Shown here: positions 42,517 to 51,343 of the stretch, piece after piece
Numbering within the stretch: the stretch's first letter is position 1
Layout: the number at the start of each line of letters is the position of its first letter
Source: Brevibacterium sp. RIT 803
GTDB taxonomy: Bacteria; Actinomycetota; Actinomycetes; Actinomycetales; Brevibacteriaceae
Assembly (NCBI RefSeq): GCF_016892625.1
Contig: NZ_JAFEMW010000004.1
Location: 124,001-188,000, forward strand
Direction of reading: 5' to 3'
DNA: 64,000 nucleotides
Notes under the pieces: model-generated
Told to the model about the DNA's origin: nothing
Database searches by the model: none
The model's input: the letters and a program-made list of their open reading frames with translations, nothing else
Translations under genes and position numbers: made by a program

Positions 42517-44055
42517 ATGACTGCATTGCCCACCGACCAGACCATCACCGATCTCCTCAGCACCGGACTCAAGGCCTGTGGAGTCGACGCCTCCGTGCTG
42601 AGCGCAGGGTCTTCTGCCCCGGCGAACCTGCCTGCCCGCTCCCCCATCACCGGCCAGAGCCTTGGCACCCTGGCCGCGGACACCAAGGAGTCCGCGGCGA
42701 AGAAGATCACGGCAGCCGCCGAAGCGTTCGCTGCCTGGCGTGACGTTCCCGCACCAGAACGCGGCCAGTTGGTGCAGCGCTGGGGGCAATTGTTGGGTGA
42801 GCACAAGGAGGATCTTGCGAAGATCATCACGGTCGAGGCGGGCAAGACCCCGTCCGAGGCCGCCGGTGAAGTGCAGGAGATGATCGATATCTGCGAGTTC
42901 GCGCTCGGGCAGTCCAGGCAGCTGTGGGGCAAGACAATGCCCAGCGAACGCCCCGGGCACAGGCTGATGGAGACCTGGCATCCGCTCGGCGTCGTCGGAG
43001 TCATCTCGGCCTTCAACTTCCCCGTGGCCGTCTACTCCTGGAACACTGCGCTGGCCCTGGTCGCCGGCGACGCCGTGGTGTGGAAGCCCTCGGAGAACGC
43101 CGTGCTCGCAGCCCTTGGCGCCCAGTCCCTGCTGGCCCGCGCCGCCGCCGAGGTGGGGGCACCGGAGGGGCTCGTCCCTGTCCTTGTCGGGGGTCGGGAC
43201 ATCGGCGACGCCATGGTCCGCGATGAACGCGTGGCGCTCGTCTCGGCCACCGGCTCGGTGCGCATGGGTCGTGAGGTCGGTCCTGTCGTGGCCGAGCGCT
43301 TCGGTCGAGTCCTCCTGGAACTCGGCGGCAACAATGGTGCGATCGTGACCCCGAGCGCGGACCTCGATCTGGCGCTGCGCGGTGTGGTGTTCGCCGCCGC
43401 TGGAACCGCGGGGCAGCGTTGCACTACCCTGCGTCGCCTCATCGTCCATGAATCCATCGCCGATGACTTCGTGGACAAGATCGTTGCCGCCTATCAGACG
43501 TTGAGCATCGGATCTCCCACCGAGGACGGTGTGCTGGTGGGCCCTCTCATCAACGAGGGCTCGTTCGAGGCGATGCAGGCGGCCCTGAAACAGGCCGAAT
43601 CGGAAGGCGGCACCGTGCTCTGCGGTGGTGGGCGCGTCCTCGACGACGAACGACCCGAGGCACACTACGTGGAGCCGGCTGTCGTGCGGATGCCAGCCCA
43701 GACCTCGGTGATGGAGTCGGAGACCTTTGCCCCGATCCTCTACGTCGTGACGTATAGCGACCTCGACGAGGCGCTCGATATCCACAACGGGGTGCCACAG
43801 GGTCTGTCATCGGCGATATTCACCTCGGAGCTGGCAGAGTCGGAGAAGTTCCTGTCCCGATCCGACTGCGGCATCGCCAATGTCAATATCGGCACCTCCG
43901 GTGCAGAGATCGGCGGCGCCTTCGGCGGTGAGAAGGAGACCGGCGGCGGCCGCGAATCCGGCACCGACTCGTGGAAAGCCTACATGCGGCAGGCCACGAA
44001 CACGGTGAACTATTCGGGTGAGCTCCCGCTGGCCCAGGGGGTGGAGTTTCTCTGA
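42517..44055 (+). CDS. Aldehyde dehydrogenase, ALDH7/piperidine-6-carboxylate dehydrogenase type
   Basis: A 512-residue NAD-dependent aldehyde dehydrogenase. Catalytic Cys302 lies in GTAGQRCTTLRRL and Glu268 in LLELGGNNG. The C-terminal stretch NIGTSGAEIGGAFGGEKETG is diagnostic of the ALDH7 (antiquitin) branch, which oxidises aminoadipate semialdehyde in equilibrium with piperidine-6-carboxylate. ATG 42517 follows AAAGGACA. With the preceding FAD oxidase it would turn pipecolate into aminoadipate. The pathway is inferred; the family call is firm. Confidence 0.9.
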   Translation: MTALPTDQTITDLLSTGLKACGVDASVLSAGSSAPANLPARSPITGQSLGTLAADTKESAAKKITAAAEAFAAWRDVPAPERGQLVQRWGQLLGEHKEDLAKIITVEAGKTPSEAAGEVQEMIDICEFALGQSRQLWGKTMPSERPGHRLMETWHPLGVVGVISAFNFPVAVYSWNTALALVAGDAVVWKPSENAVLAALGAQSLLARAAAEVGAPEGLVPVLVGGRDIGDAMVRDERVALVSATGSVRMGREVGPVVAERFGRVLLELGGNNGAIVTPSADLDLALRGVVFAAAGTAGQRCTTLRRLIVHESIADDFVDKIVAAYQTLSIGSPTEDGVLVGPLINEGSFEAMQAALKQAESEGGTVLCGGGRVLDDERPEAHYVEPAVVRMPAQTSVMESETFAPILYVVTYSDLDEALDIHNGVPQGLSSAIFTSELAESEKFLSRSDCGIANVNIGTSGAEIGGAFGGEKETGGGRESGTDSWKAYMRQATNTVNYSGELPLAQGVEFL

Positions 44056-44087
44056 AGGCAATTCGTCGGGTGCGGTAGTCTGCTGAC

Positions 44088-44330
44088 ATGCCTGAGACTC
44101 CCCTGTTGCCCGCTTGGTACGACTTCGCCTGGACCGCGATTCTTCTCGTCGTCATCGGTCTGGCTGTTTGGTCATTGGTGTCGCTGGCTCAGTCGAAAGT
44201 CGATGCGCCCACCAAGCTGGCGTGGGCGGTATTCATCATCGCCCTACCGATTCTCGGATCGGTCGTCTGGCTCGTCTCTCGCCGCAGAAGTTTCGCGCAG
44301 CGCAAGCATTCCGAGGAGTTGGCGCAATAG
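44088..44330 (+). CDS. Small membrane protein with phospholipase D-nuclease N-terminal (PLDc_N) domain
   Basis: An 80-residue protein with two hydrophobic helices (about 12-34 and 45-65) and a basic tail (SRRRSFAQRKH). The spacing and the WLVSRR end resemble the PLDc_N membrane module found at the start of cardiolipin synthases, here alone. It is followed by a strong terminator. Function unknown. Confidence 0.8.
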   Translation: MPETPLLPAWYDFAWTAILLVVIGLAVWSLVSLAQSKVDAPTKLAWAVFIIALPILGSVVWLVSRRRSFAQRKHSEELAQ

Positions 44331-44372
44331 TCAGCGACGCTGTTCTGGCTCTTGATCAATGTCATGAGAATT

Positions 44373-44403
44373 CGGGTGTCGACCTTGGGTCGACGCCCGT
44401 TTT
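44373..44403 (+). terminator. Rho-independent terminator
   Basis: CGGGTGTCGACC (44373-44384) pairs with GGTCGACGCCCG (44388-44399) with one G-T pair and a three-base loop, followed by TTTT. It lies 43 bases after the PLDc_N gene and ends the oxidase-dehydrogenase transcription unit or the small gene alone. Confidence 0.85.
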
Positions 44404-44583
44404 CTGTGCTCGAGAAGCACCGATGTCTCTCATGCTGCGGAACCTACCTGGCAACAAGACTCCTTGCAATCAGATTCGCTCGCAGCTGTCTGCTTGATCA
44501 CGGAATGAAGATACGACCGCGACGGAAGGGACCAGAACGACTAAAGTTGCCACTGAGCCCGTGATGACTGAAGGAGAACACCT

Positions 44584-45351
44584 GTGATTGAGTTGAAGAC
44601 ACCCGCCGAGATCGACAAGATGGCGGTCACCGGCCGATTCGTCGCGAAGACACTGGCCGAATTGTCTTCAATCGCAGAACCGGGCATGAACATCATGCAT
44701 CTGGAGAAGCGCGCCAGGAAACTCATCGAAGAGGCCGGCGCTGTCTCCTGCTATTGGGACTATGCACCATCATTCGGTGAGGGTCCCTTCCGAAACGTCA
44801 TCTGCCTCTCGGTCAACGACGGGGTTCTCCACGGCAAGCCCCACGAATACGTCATGAAGGACGGCGACCTTCTGACCTTGGACTTCGCCGTGTCCATCGA
44901 CGGCTGGGTCGCCGATGCAGCACGGTCCGTCATCGTCGGGGACGGCAGCGAAGAGGATCAGCGCCTCATCGACTCAACCTGGTCAGGACTCGAAGCCGGC
45001 ATCTCCGCCGCACAGCCGGGCAACCGCCTCGGCGATATATCGAAGGCCATCGGCGATGTCGCCGATGAGCAGCGCATTCCGGTCAACCTCGACTTCGGCG
45101 GGCACGGACTGGGCCACACGATGCATGAGGATCCGCACGTGGCCAACCGCGGCAAGGGCGGACGCGGCCTGGTGCTCAAGCCCGGTCTGACACTGGCGAT
45201 CGAACCATGGTGGTCGTTCACCTCCAAGAAGCTCTCCGTCGACGAGGACGGCTGGACCCTGCGCTTGGCCGACGGGTCGAACGGCGCGCATTCGGAGAAC
45301 ACGATCGCCATCACCGAAGATGGGCCCAGGATCCTCACCACACAGGACTGA
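44584..45351 (+). CDS. map: Type I methionine aminopeptidase
   Basis: A 255-residue metalloprotease that removes the initiator methionine. Metal ligands are seen in LDFAVSIDGWVADAA (two aspartates), GHGLGHTMHEDP (His), IEPWW (Glu) and HSENTIAIT (Glu), with the substrate histidine in GVLHGKP. The start is GTG 44584 behind GAAGGAGAA. The gene has its own upstream gap of 253 bases containing a terminator for the previous unit. A hairpin follows at 45370-45404. Confidence 0.95.
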   Translation: MIELKTPAEIDKMAVTGRFVAKTLAELSSIAEPGMNIMHLEKRARKLIEEAGAVSCYWDYAPSFGEGPFRNVICLSVNDGVLHGKPHEYVMKDGDLLTLDFAVSIDGWVADAARSVIVGDGSEEDQRLIDSTWSGLEAGISAAQPGNRLGDISKAIGDVADEQRIPVNLDFGGHGLGHTMHEDPHVANRGKGGRGLVLKPGLTLAIEPWWSFTSKKLSVDEDGWTLRLADGSNGAHSENTIAITEDGPRILTTQD

Positions 45352-45369
45352 TGTCTGCATGCAACGCAA

Positions 45370-45404
45370 TAGGGCTTCCGGCGAATCGTTCCTCGGAAGC
45401 CCTA
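45370..45404 (+). terminator. Hairpin after map
   Basis: TAGGGCTTCCG (45370-45380) pairs perfectly with CGGAAGCCCTA (45394-45404). It lies 18 bases after the map stop. No T tract follows, so it may end transcription only partly or protect the 3' end. Confidence 0.55.
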
Positions 45405-45445
45405 CTGCGTCTGGGGCGGTCCCGACGGTGGAGGACAATGGCGGG

Positions 45446-45940
45446 ATGAGCTTGACGATCCGGAACATGATAGACGCCGACTGGGCAGCGGTTGAACGCG
45501 TCTATGCGGCCGGGATCGCCAGCGGCAACGCAACCTTCGCCCCGGAGACGCCGACGAAGCAGGATTTCTTCGCAACGAGACTCACACCGCTCAATTTGGT
45601 CGCCGACGTCGACGGCAGCGTCCTCGGCTGGGCAGCGGCCACACCGACCTCGGATCGCGACGTCTATCGCGGTGTCATCGAGCACTCGGTCTACGTCGAC
45701 CCCCAAGCCACAAGTCGAGGGCTCGGCTCGGCTCTTCTCGAATCGCTCATCGAGCGGGCGCGTGGCCTGGGTTTCTGGATGATTCAGGCCTCTATCCTGC
45801 CCGAGAACATCGGCAGCCTACGGATGCACGAGAAGGCTGGATTCCGTCAGGTCGGCCGCCGCGAGCGCATCGGCTTCATGACCTTCGGCCCGCACGCCGG
45901 CACTTGGCGGGATACTGTCCTCATCGAGAAGCGTCTCTGA
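45446..45940 (+). CDS. GNAT-family N-acetyltransferase (phosphinothricin acetyltransferase-like)
   Basis: A 164-residue GNAT protein: IRNMIDADWAAVERVYAAGI, GNATFAPETPT and the acetyl-CoA loop VYVDPQATSRGLGSALLESL. The C-terminal ILPENIGSLRMHEKAGFR and VGRRERIGF are typical of the PAT/BAR group, which acetylates small amines or glutamate analogues. ATG 45446 is the first conserved start. The natural substrate is unknown. Confidence 0.88.
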   Translation: MSLTIRNMIDADWAAVERVYAAGIASGNATFAPETPTKQDFFATRLTPLNLVADVDGSVLGWAAATPTSDRDVYRGVIEHSVYVDPQATSRGLGSALLESLIERARGLGFWMIQASILPENIGSLRMHEKAGFRQVGRRERIGFMTFGPHAGTWRDTVLIEKRL

Positions 45941-46013
45941 GTCCTCTGCTGGCCTTCCACCCTCGCGAGGTGCGATACACAGCCGTGTCAGTAGGGCGTG
46001 CCAGAATTGTCCT

Positions 46014-47366
46014 ATGTCATTCACCTGCACCGAATGCGGCTATTCAACCGTCAAGTGGCTGGGCCGCTGCCCCGAATGCCAAGCCTGGGGCACGCTCGAG
46101 GAGAAGGGCGCCGGCAAGTCCTCGGTCAAGACGAAGGTCAAGAAGTCCAGCGGTGCGAAGTCGATCAACCAGATCGACTCCACACTGGCCCAGGCGAAGA
46201 CCACCTACGTCAGCGAATTCGACCGCGTCCTCGGCGGTGGCATCGTCCCCGGAGCCGTCGTTCTCCTCTCTGGTGAGCCCGGTGTCGGCAAGTCGACGCT
46301 CCTGCTCGACGTCGCGTCGCGCGTTGCGAAATTCGGGGCCAAGGTTCTCTACGTCACAGGTGAGGAATCGGCTGGGCAGGTCCGGTTGCGAGCCGAGCGC
46401 ATCAACGCCCTCGAGGACTCCCTGCTGCTGGCAGCGGAGACCGATCTCGGCGCGGTCTTGGGCATGATCGAGGCAGAAGAGCCCGAAATGCTCATCGTCG
46501 ACTCCATCCAGACCCTCGCCTCCTCCGAGATAGACGGGGTCCCAGGCGGGGTCACCCAGGTCAGAGAAGTGGCCGCAGCCCTGATCCGCGAGGCGAAAGC
46601 CAGGTCTCTGCCGACCGTGCTCGTCGGCCACATCACGAAAGACGGCACAATCGCCGGCCCCCGACTTCTCGAACACCTCGTCGACGTGGTGTGCAACTTC
46701 GAAGGGGAACGTCACTCCCGACTGCGTCTTCTGCGAGCCGTGAAGAACCGGTTCGGACCGACCGACGATGTCGGCTGCTTCGACATGGAGGAGAACGGCA
46801 TCAAGAGCCTCGAGGACCCATCGGGCCTCTTCCTCTCCCGCAGCGGCAGCAATCCTCCAGGGACCTGTCTGACGGTGACTCAGGAAGGCAAACGTCCGCT
46901 CCTCGTCGAAGTTCAATCACTGATCACTGAGTCTGCCGGCGGGCAGTCGCGCCGATCTGTCTCCGGCGTGGACTCCTCCCGTGTGGCGATGATGCTCGCC
47001 GTGCTCAGCCAGAAGATCGGAAACATCAGTCTGGCCAAGTCCGATGTCTTCACCGCAACTGTCGGAGGCGCGAAATTGGCAGAACCTGCCAGCGACCTGG
47101 CGATCTGCCTCTCACTGGCCTCGGCCGCGATCGGAAAGTCGATGGCTGCAAAATTCGTGGCTATCGGAGAGATCAGCCTCTCGGGCGAGATTCGCAATGT
47201 ACCCAACCTCGGGCAGAGGCTCAATGAGGCATCACGCCTGGGCATCACCCATGCGATCGTCGCCCACGGCGCGCTGCGCAACGTCTCAACCCCACAGGGG
47301 ATGCGCGTCAAGGAGTGTGAACATGTTTCAGAGGCTGTCGAGTTACTTTTGGGAGGAAATCGGTAG
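46014..47366 (+). CDS. radA: DNA repair protein RadA (Sms)
   Basis: A 450-residue protein for processing recombination intermediates. A zinc finger with Cys5, Cys8, Cys19 and Cys22 is followed by the RecA-like ATPase (Walker A GEPGVGKST at about 88-96, Walker B MLIVDSIQT). The RadA-specific KNRFGPTDDVGCF comes next, then the C-terminal Lon-like domain (SLASAAIGKSM, GEISLSGEIR). Length is normal. ATG 46014 is the only start before the zinc finger. Confidence 0.96.
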   Translation: MSFTCTECGYSTVKWLGRCPECQAWGTLEEKGAGKSSVKTKVKKSSGAKSINQIDSTLAQAKTTYVSEFDRVLGGGIVPGAVVLLSGEPGVGKSTLLLDVASRVAKFGAKVLYVTGEESAGQVRLRAERINALEDSLLLAAETDLGAVLGMIEAEEPEMLIVDSIQTLASSEIDGVPGGVTQVREVAAALIREAKARSLPTVLVGHITKDGTIAGPRLLEHLVDVVCNFEGERHSRLRLLRAVKNRFGPTDDVGCFDMEENGIKSLEDPSGLFLSRSGSNPPGTCLTVTQEGKRPLLVEVQSLITESAGGQSRRSVSGVDSSRVAMMLAVLSQKIGNISLAKSDVFTATVGGAKLAEPASDLAICLSLASAAIGKSMAAKFVAIGEISLSGEIRNVPNLGQRLNEASRLGITHAIVAHGALRNVSTPQGMRVKECEHVSEAVELLLGGNR

Positions 47367-47408
47367 AAATTCCGGGACATCTGCATCAAAATGACGCATC
47401 CTGGAAGT

Positions 47409-47801
47409 ATGACCACGACAGTCTTTCCTGCAATGAGGACCACAGATGCGGCCGCCACAACCGCTCTGCTGCTCGCGCTCGGTTTCACCGAGAGACTCAT
47501 CGTCAGGGACGAGTCTGATCCCGAGCTCGTCGTCCACGCCGAATACGCACTGGGCGAGACGGGTGGAATCATGTTCGGTTCCGTCCGCAATGACGGTTCT
47601 GCTTTGGACAGCGTCGGCGGGAGCTCTATCTACGTCGTCGTCGACACCGAACGGGAGGTCGACCGACTCTACGCGGAGATCGTCGACATGGGCCACGCGA
47701 TCGTCCGCCCCGTGGCAACGCAACCTCACGGCGGTCGGGAATTCGACTTCCGCGACCATGACGGCAATTCCTGGGGCGTGGGGTCCTACCGCGGAGCCTG
47801 A
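47409..47801 (+). CDS. VOC-family (glyoxalase-like) protein
   Basis: A 130-residue protein of the vicinal oxygen chelate fold: VFPAMRTTDAAATTALLLAL, FTERLIVRD, HAEYALGETGGIMFGS, IYVVVDTEREVDRLYAEI and FDFRDHDGNSWGVGSY. Proteins of this shape include glyoxalases and antibiotic-binding proteins. ATG 47409 follows TGGAAG; the upstream ATG 47391 lacks a site. Function unknown. Confidence 0.84.
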   Translation: MTTTVFPAMRTTDAAATTALLLALGFTERLIVRDESDPELVVHAEYALGETGGIMFGSVRNDGSALDSVGGSSIYVVVDTEREVDRLYAEIVDMGHAIVRPVATQPHGGREFDFRDHDGNSWGVGSYRGA

Positions 47802-47820
47802 CCCACAGCCGGCTGGGTCA
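47799..47820. terminator. Inverted repeat between convergent genes
   Basis: TGACCCA (47799-47805) and TGGGTCA (47814-47820) flank eight bases. The dyad begins in the stop of the VOC gene and lies eight bases beyond the stop of the opposing gene. It may end transcription from both sides. Confidence 0.4.
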
Positions 47821-47828
47821 ACAGGGAC

Positions 47829-48605
47829 CTACTCGTCTGTTGACTTCTCGCCCGATGGCTTCTCGTCAGGCGCCTCGGACTTCTTTTCCTCCGACTTCTT
47901 GTCCTCGGCTTCCTTCTTCTCTTTGGCCTTGGTGGCAGCGTCCTTCTCCAGCTCGAACTTCGCCGGTTTGCTCTTCTCGTCGCCGAGTTTGACGACGAGC
48001 TCGTACTCCCCCGGCCCAAACGCCTTGTTCGTGCGATTGCAGTTCTTGTCGACCTGGACCCGATTCCATTCGAACTGAGCAGTCTTCTCAGACTCGGGCG
48101 CGAACTCGGTCGAGACTTCAGCGTTCTCGTCCTCATCGGCGGCGCAGAACTTCGATGACCAGACGACGTCACCGTTCTTCTCGACCAGGAACTCCTGATC
48201 CTTGGTGCCGACCTCGATCAGGCAAGTGGCCGTGTGGTTGTTCTCGATCACCATCTCGAACTTGGGCTTGGCCTCTTCCTTGAAGCTCTTCTTGTCAACC
48301 TTGGCTTTGAGTCCGACCTTCTCCTCGGGGCATTTCCCACTTGCGGCCTTCTCGTCTGGGACCGGTGCTGCCGACGTCGTGCTTGCCGACGGATTGTCCT
48401 CGACGGCAGGATCCTCGCTGCTGCCCCTGCCCAGTCCTTTGACGATTCCGACGACTCCGAGCACCAATAACGCGACAACCACGAGGCTGGCCACCAACAG
48501 CGCGTAACGCCGCCGACGGTACACGTGTGCTGGCAGCTTCCCGCTAGACTGGCGGGGCTGCCTGGCGCCGTTCTTCGGCTGCGAACCACGATTGGAAGGA
48601 GTCAT
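47829..48605 (-). CDS. Membrane-anchored acidic/lysine-rich extracellular protein, unknown
   Basis: A 258-residue protein. A basic cytoplasmic start of about 35 residues (VYRRRRYA) is followed by one membrane helix (about 38-62, ALLVASLVVVALLVLGVVG). A Ser/Pro/Glu linker and a small domain at about 95-205 follow, with four cysteines (GKCPEEK, TATCLIEV, KFCAADE, KNCNRT) that may form disulfides. The tail from about 215 is a Lys/Glu-rich repeat-like region that could be a coiled coil. ATG 48605 is chosen; the frame is open upstream across the mutY start on the other strand. No family recognised. Confidence 0.72.
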   Translation of the reverse strand: MTPSNRGSQPKNGARQPRQSSGKLPAHVYRRRRYALLVASLVVVALLVLGVVGIVKGLGRGSSEDPAVEDNPSASTTSAAPVPDEKAASGKCPEEKVGLKAKVDKKSFKEEAKPKFEMVIENNHTATCLIEVGTKDQEFLVEKNGDVVWSSKFCAADEDENAEVSTEFAPESEKTAQFEWNRVQVDKNCNRTNKAFGPGEYELVVKLGDEKSKPAKFELEKDAATKAKEKKEAEDKKSEEKKSEAPDEKPSGEKSTDE

Positions 48606-48629
48606 CGCTTTGAGCCTAAGCCGAAGCGA

Positions 48630-49679
48630 ATGAGCATCCAAATGACACACCGAGCCTCTTCCGAATCGAGATCTTCGCGCCGCGACTCTCCGTTCCCCGC
48701 AGTCGCGGACGCGGACATCCACCACGTTCGCGAGACGATCATGTCCTGGTTCGAAACCGCTGCCCGTCCTCTGCCTTGGAGAGACGCAGACACCAGCGCC
48801 TGGGCCGTCCTCGTCAGCGAGATCATGTCGCAGCAGACTCCGGTCTCCAGAGTCGAGCCCCGTTGGCGGGAATGGATGCACAAGTGGCCAAAGCCCGCAG
48901 ACCTGGCACAGGCACCCACCGCCGAAGTACTCCACAGTTGGGACCGCCTCGGCTACCCACGGCGGGCACTGCGACTCCAGGAAGCCGCGCGGGTGATCGC
49001 CGAGGAACTCGACGGTCACGTGCCGCAGACCGCGCGGGAGCTCGAGACCCTCCCCGGCATCGGTGCCTATACCGCAGCGGCCGTGGCCTCATTCGCCCAC
49101 GGTGAGCGCACCACTGTGCTCGACACAAATGTGCGCCGTGTTCTCATCCGGCTCTTCGCCGGCCGCGACCGTCCCTCAGCTTCACCGGGTCGTGCAGAGA
49201 CCGAATGGGCCAGCCAATTCGTTCCTGAGACGGACCATGACAAGTGGAACGCCGGGGTCATGGAATTCGGAGCACTCGTATGCACGGCCAGGAACCCCCA
49301 TTGCGCAACCTGCCCGCTCAGCGACATGTGCGCCTGGCAGAAGGCGGGTAGACCAGCCTCGGCGGTGAAGCCGAAGATACAGAAGTGGGCGGGCACGGAC
49401 CGTCAGCTGCGCGGTGCCATTATGGATGTGCTCAAGTCCGCGCACGAACATTCCGACGGCAGCGACAATTTCTGCTGCGTCTCTCTTGATCTCTTCACCG
49501 CATCCATCGCCGAGGTGGATCCAGAGCTGCTCGACTCGCTCCCTTCGCACACGTCGATGAAGCTTGCACAGGTACGGGAACTCAGCGCAGATCCGGATCG
49601 GATCTCCCGTCTCATCGGCGATCTGATCTCTGATGGTCTGGCAGCTCAGGACGGTGAGGGGCTTCGTCTTCCTGGCTGA
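48630..49679 (+). CDS. mutY: A/G-specific adenine glycosylase
   Basis: A 349-residue base-excision repair enzyme that removes adenine opposite 8-oxoguanine. VLVSEIMSQQTPVSRVEPRW holds the catalytic glutamate. The helix-hairpin-helix is LETLPGIGAYTAAAVASFA, and VLDTNVRR gives the catalytic aspartate. The iron-sulfur cluster ligands follow the pattern C-x6-C-x2-C-x5-C in CTARNPHCATCPLSDMC. ATG 48630 is chosen; ATG 48642 is also possible. The C-terminus is a winged-helix-like part rather than a full MutT-like domain. It is divergent from the acidic membrane protein gene, with 24 bases between starts. Confidence 0.93.
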   Translation: MSIQMTHRASSESRSSRRDSPFPAVADADIHHVRETIMSWFETAARPLPWRDADTSAWAVLVSEIMSQQTPVSRVEPRWREWMHKWPKPADLAQAPTAEVLHSWDRLGYPRRALRLQEAARVIAEELDGHVPQTARELETLPGIGAYTAAAVASFAHGERTTVLDTNVRRVLIRLFAGRDRPSASPGRAETEWASQFVPETDHDKWNAGVMEFGALVCTARNPHCATCPLSDMCAWQKAGRPASAVKPKIQKWAGTDRQLRGAIMDVLKSAHEHSDGSDNFCCVSLDLFTASIAEVDPELLDSLPSHTSMKLAQVRELSADPDRISRLIGDLISDGLAAQDGEGLRLPG

Positions 49680-49719
49680 GCGCCGAGGCCACGGCAGACC
49701 GGGTTGCTACACTTCGGAC

Positions 49720-50661
49720 ATGTCTGGTCGACTCAATGACGCTTCGGCTGCTTCGTCAGCCGATCACCGCAACAGGGTGGGACGGTTCAGATCAGCGCAG
49801 GCGCGCGGACGGTTCCTGGAGCAGCTGAATGCCGTACTCGAGTCGTGGCCCGAGCGCACCGACTTGTCAATAGAAACCTCATTCGGCACCACCGTCTACT
49901 CCAGCATCTCCCCTACCGGCCCATCTGCCCTCGGTGAGTCGAGCGCGACGCCGCTGGTTCTCCTTCAGGGCGGCAACAGCACCATTGCCGGCTGGTCGAA
50001 ACTTATCGGACCATGGTCGAAGACGCGCCCTGTCATTGCGATCGACACGGTCTGGGAGGCTGGGCGCAGCATCCAACTGGCCCCGATGAACGATGGTGAG
50101 CTGGTCGCTCAATGGCTAGAAGAGGTCATCGACGCCTTGGGCCTGGAATCACTGCATCTGATCGGCTATTCATACGGGGCCTGGGCGGCGCTCAATCAGA
50201 TCCTTCATGCCCCCGATCGTCTGGCGACTGTCACTGCAATCGATCCACCGGGGGCGATCACTGGGATACCGCTGCGCGCTTGGGCCCAACTGATCAGGCT
50301 GATGAGAGGCGGCCGAGAAGAAGCACTGGACTTCCTTGCCTGGGTGAGGAACGGTGAGCTGCCGCCCCCGCCGATGAGGGATCTGCTGCTGAGTTCTACG
50401 CTGGACTTCGTCAAACGGGGCAGCCCACTGCCGAGAAAGCTGCGAGCCGACGATTGGGCGGGCATCACGGTCCCGTTGGAGGTCATCATCGCAGGCAACA
50501 GCCAGTTCGTTCCCCGTCGCGCACTTCGCACGCTGCGCCGCCATGCCCCTGGCATCGATGTCCACGTCCTCGATGGGATCGGACACGCTGTACTCTCAGA
50601 TGCGCCCGAGGATACGGTCTCCATCGTCGAAGAGTTCATCTCGAAGTTCGAGGAGCAGTGA
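49720..50661 (+). CDS. Alpha/beta hydrolase
   Basis: A 313-residue alpha/beta hydrolase fold protein. The nucleophile elbow is GYSYGAW (serine in G-x-S-x-G); LVLLQGGNSTIAGW forms the oxyanion region; the late GIGHAVLSDAPEDT gives the catalytic histidine. ATG 49720 (MSGRLNDAS) is preferred; the longer frame begins inside mutY. The substrate is unknown. Confidence 0.85.
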   Translation: MSGRLNDASAASSADHRNRVGRFRSAQARGRFLEQLNAVLESWPERTDLSIETSFGTTVYSSISPTGPSALGESSATPLVLLQGGNSTIAGWSKLIGPWSKTRPVIAIDTVWEAGRSIQLAPMNDGELVAQWLEEVIDALGLESLHLIGYSYGAWAALNQILHAPDRLATVTAIDPPGAITGIPLRAWAQLIRLMRGGREEALDFLAWVRNGELPPPPMRDLLLSSTLDFVKRGSPLPRKLRADDWAGITVPLEVIIAGNSQFVPRRALRTLRRHAPGIDVHVLDGIGHAVLSDAPEDTVSIVEEFISKFEEQ

Positions 50662-50664
50662 TCC

Positions 50665-51249
50665 TCACAGGAACTTGATCATCCGGGCGTTTCCCAGGGT
50701 ATTGGGCTTGACGCGGGCCAGGTCCAGGAACTCTGCCACACCTTCGTCGGCGGAGTGCAGGAGTTCGACGTAGACCTCTGGGGAGACTGGAATGCCCTTG
50801 ATCGGTTCGAATCCGAGTGCACCGAAGAATCCGGTCTCGAAGGTCAGGCAGAAGACCCTGTCGACGCCGATCTCCACGGCATCTGCCAAGAGCTGCCGAA
50901 TGAGGGCCTTACCCACTCCACGCCCCCGATAGGCCGGCGAGGTGGCAACGGTGCGCGCCTCCGCAAGGTCTGCCCAGATGATGTGCAGTGCCGCGCATCC
51001 GGCCAGAACTTCGGTTCCGTCCGACTGCGGGTCCACCACCAGCCAGAATTCCTGCAGGGTTTCGAAGTAGGTGACGGTGTCCTTGGCCAGCAGGATGCGT
51101 TCTTCGGCCAGCGGTGCGACCAATGCCTCAATCCCTTTGACGTCGCTCGTCCGCGCCCTGCGCAGGTAGAGCCCGCCGGGAAGGGAATGGTTGAAGTGGT
51201 GGTCTGCGGAGACCTGGTGATGGTCGAAGTCGACTGGGGCTGAGGTCAT
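50665..51249 (-). CDS. argA: Amino-acid N-acetyltransferase (N-acetylglutamate synthase-like GNAT)
   Basis: A 194-residue GNAT protein closely patterned like the single-domain N-acetylglutamate synthase of mycobacteria (Rv2747): RRARTSDVKGIEALV, ILLAKDTVTYFETLQEFWLV, GCAALHIIWADLAEARTVA, YRGRGVGKALI, FCLTFETGFFGALGF and GVAEFLDLARVKPNTLGN. It would make N-acetylglutamate, the first step of arginine synthesis. ATG 51249 is chosen over ATG 51267. It stands alone, converging with the hydrolase gene. Confidence 0.85.
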   Translation of the reverse strand: MTSAPVDFDHHQVSADHHFNHSLPGGLYLRRARTSDVKGIEALVAPLAEERILLAKDTVTYFETLQEFWLVVDPQSDGTEVLAGCAALHIIWADLAEARTVATSPAYRGRGVGKALIRQLLADAVEIGVDRVFCLTFETGFFGALGFEPIKGIPVSPEVYVELLHSADEGVAEFLDLARVKPNTLGNARMIKFL

Positions 51250-51281
51250 ATCTTCATTCAACACCATCGGCTGCGGGCATG

Positions 51282-51320
51282 AAAAAGCCCGGGAACTCAG
51301 CGGCTGCTGTGTCCCCGGGC
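51282..51320 (-). terminator. Rho-independent terminator of clpC
   Basis: On the minus strand GCCCGGG (51314-51320) pairs with CCCGGGC (51287-51293) around a 20-base loop, followed by TTTTT (51282-51286). It starts 24 bases after the clpC stop. Confidence 0.85.
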
Positions 51321-51343
51321 CTCTTCAGTGCTCTAGGAGGAGA

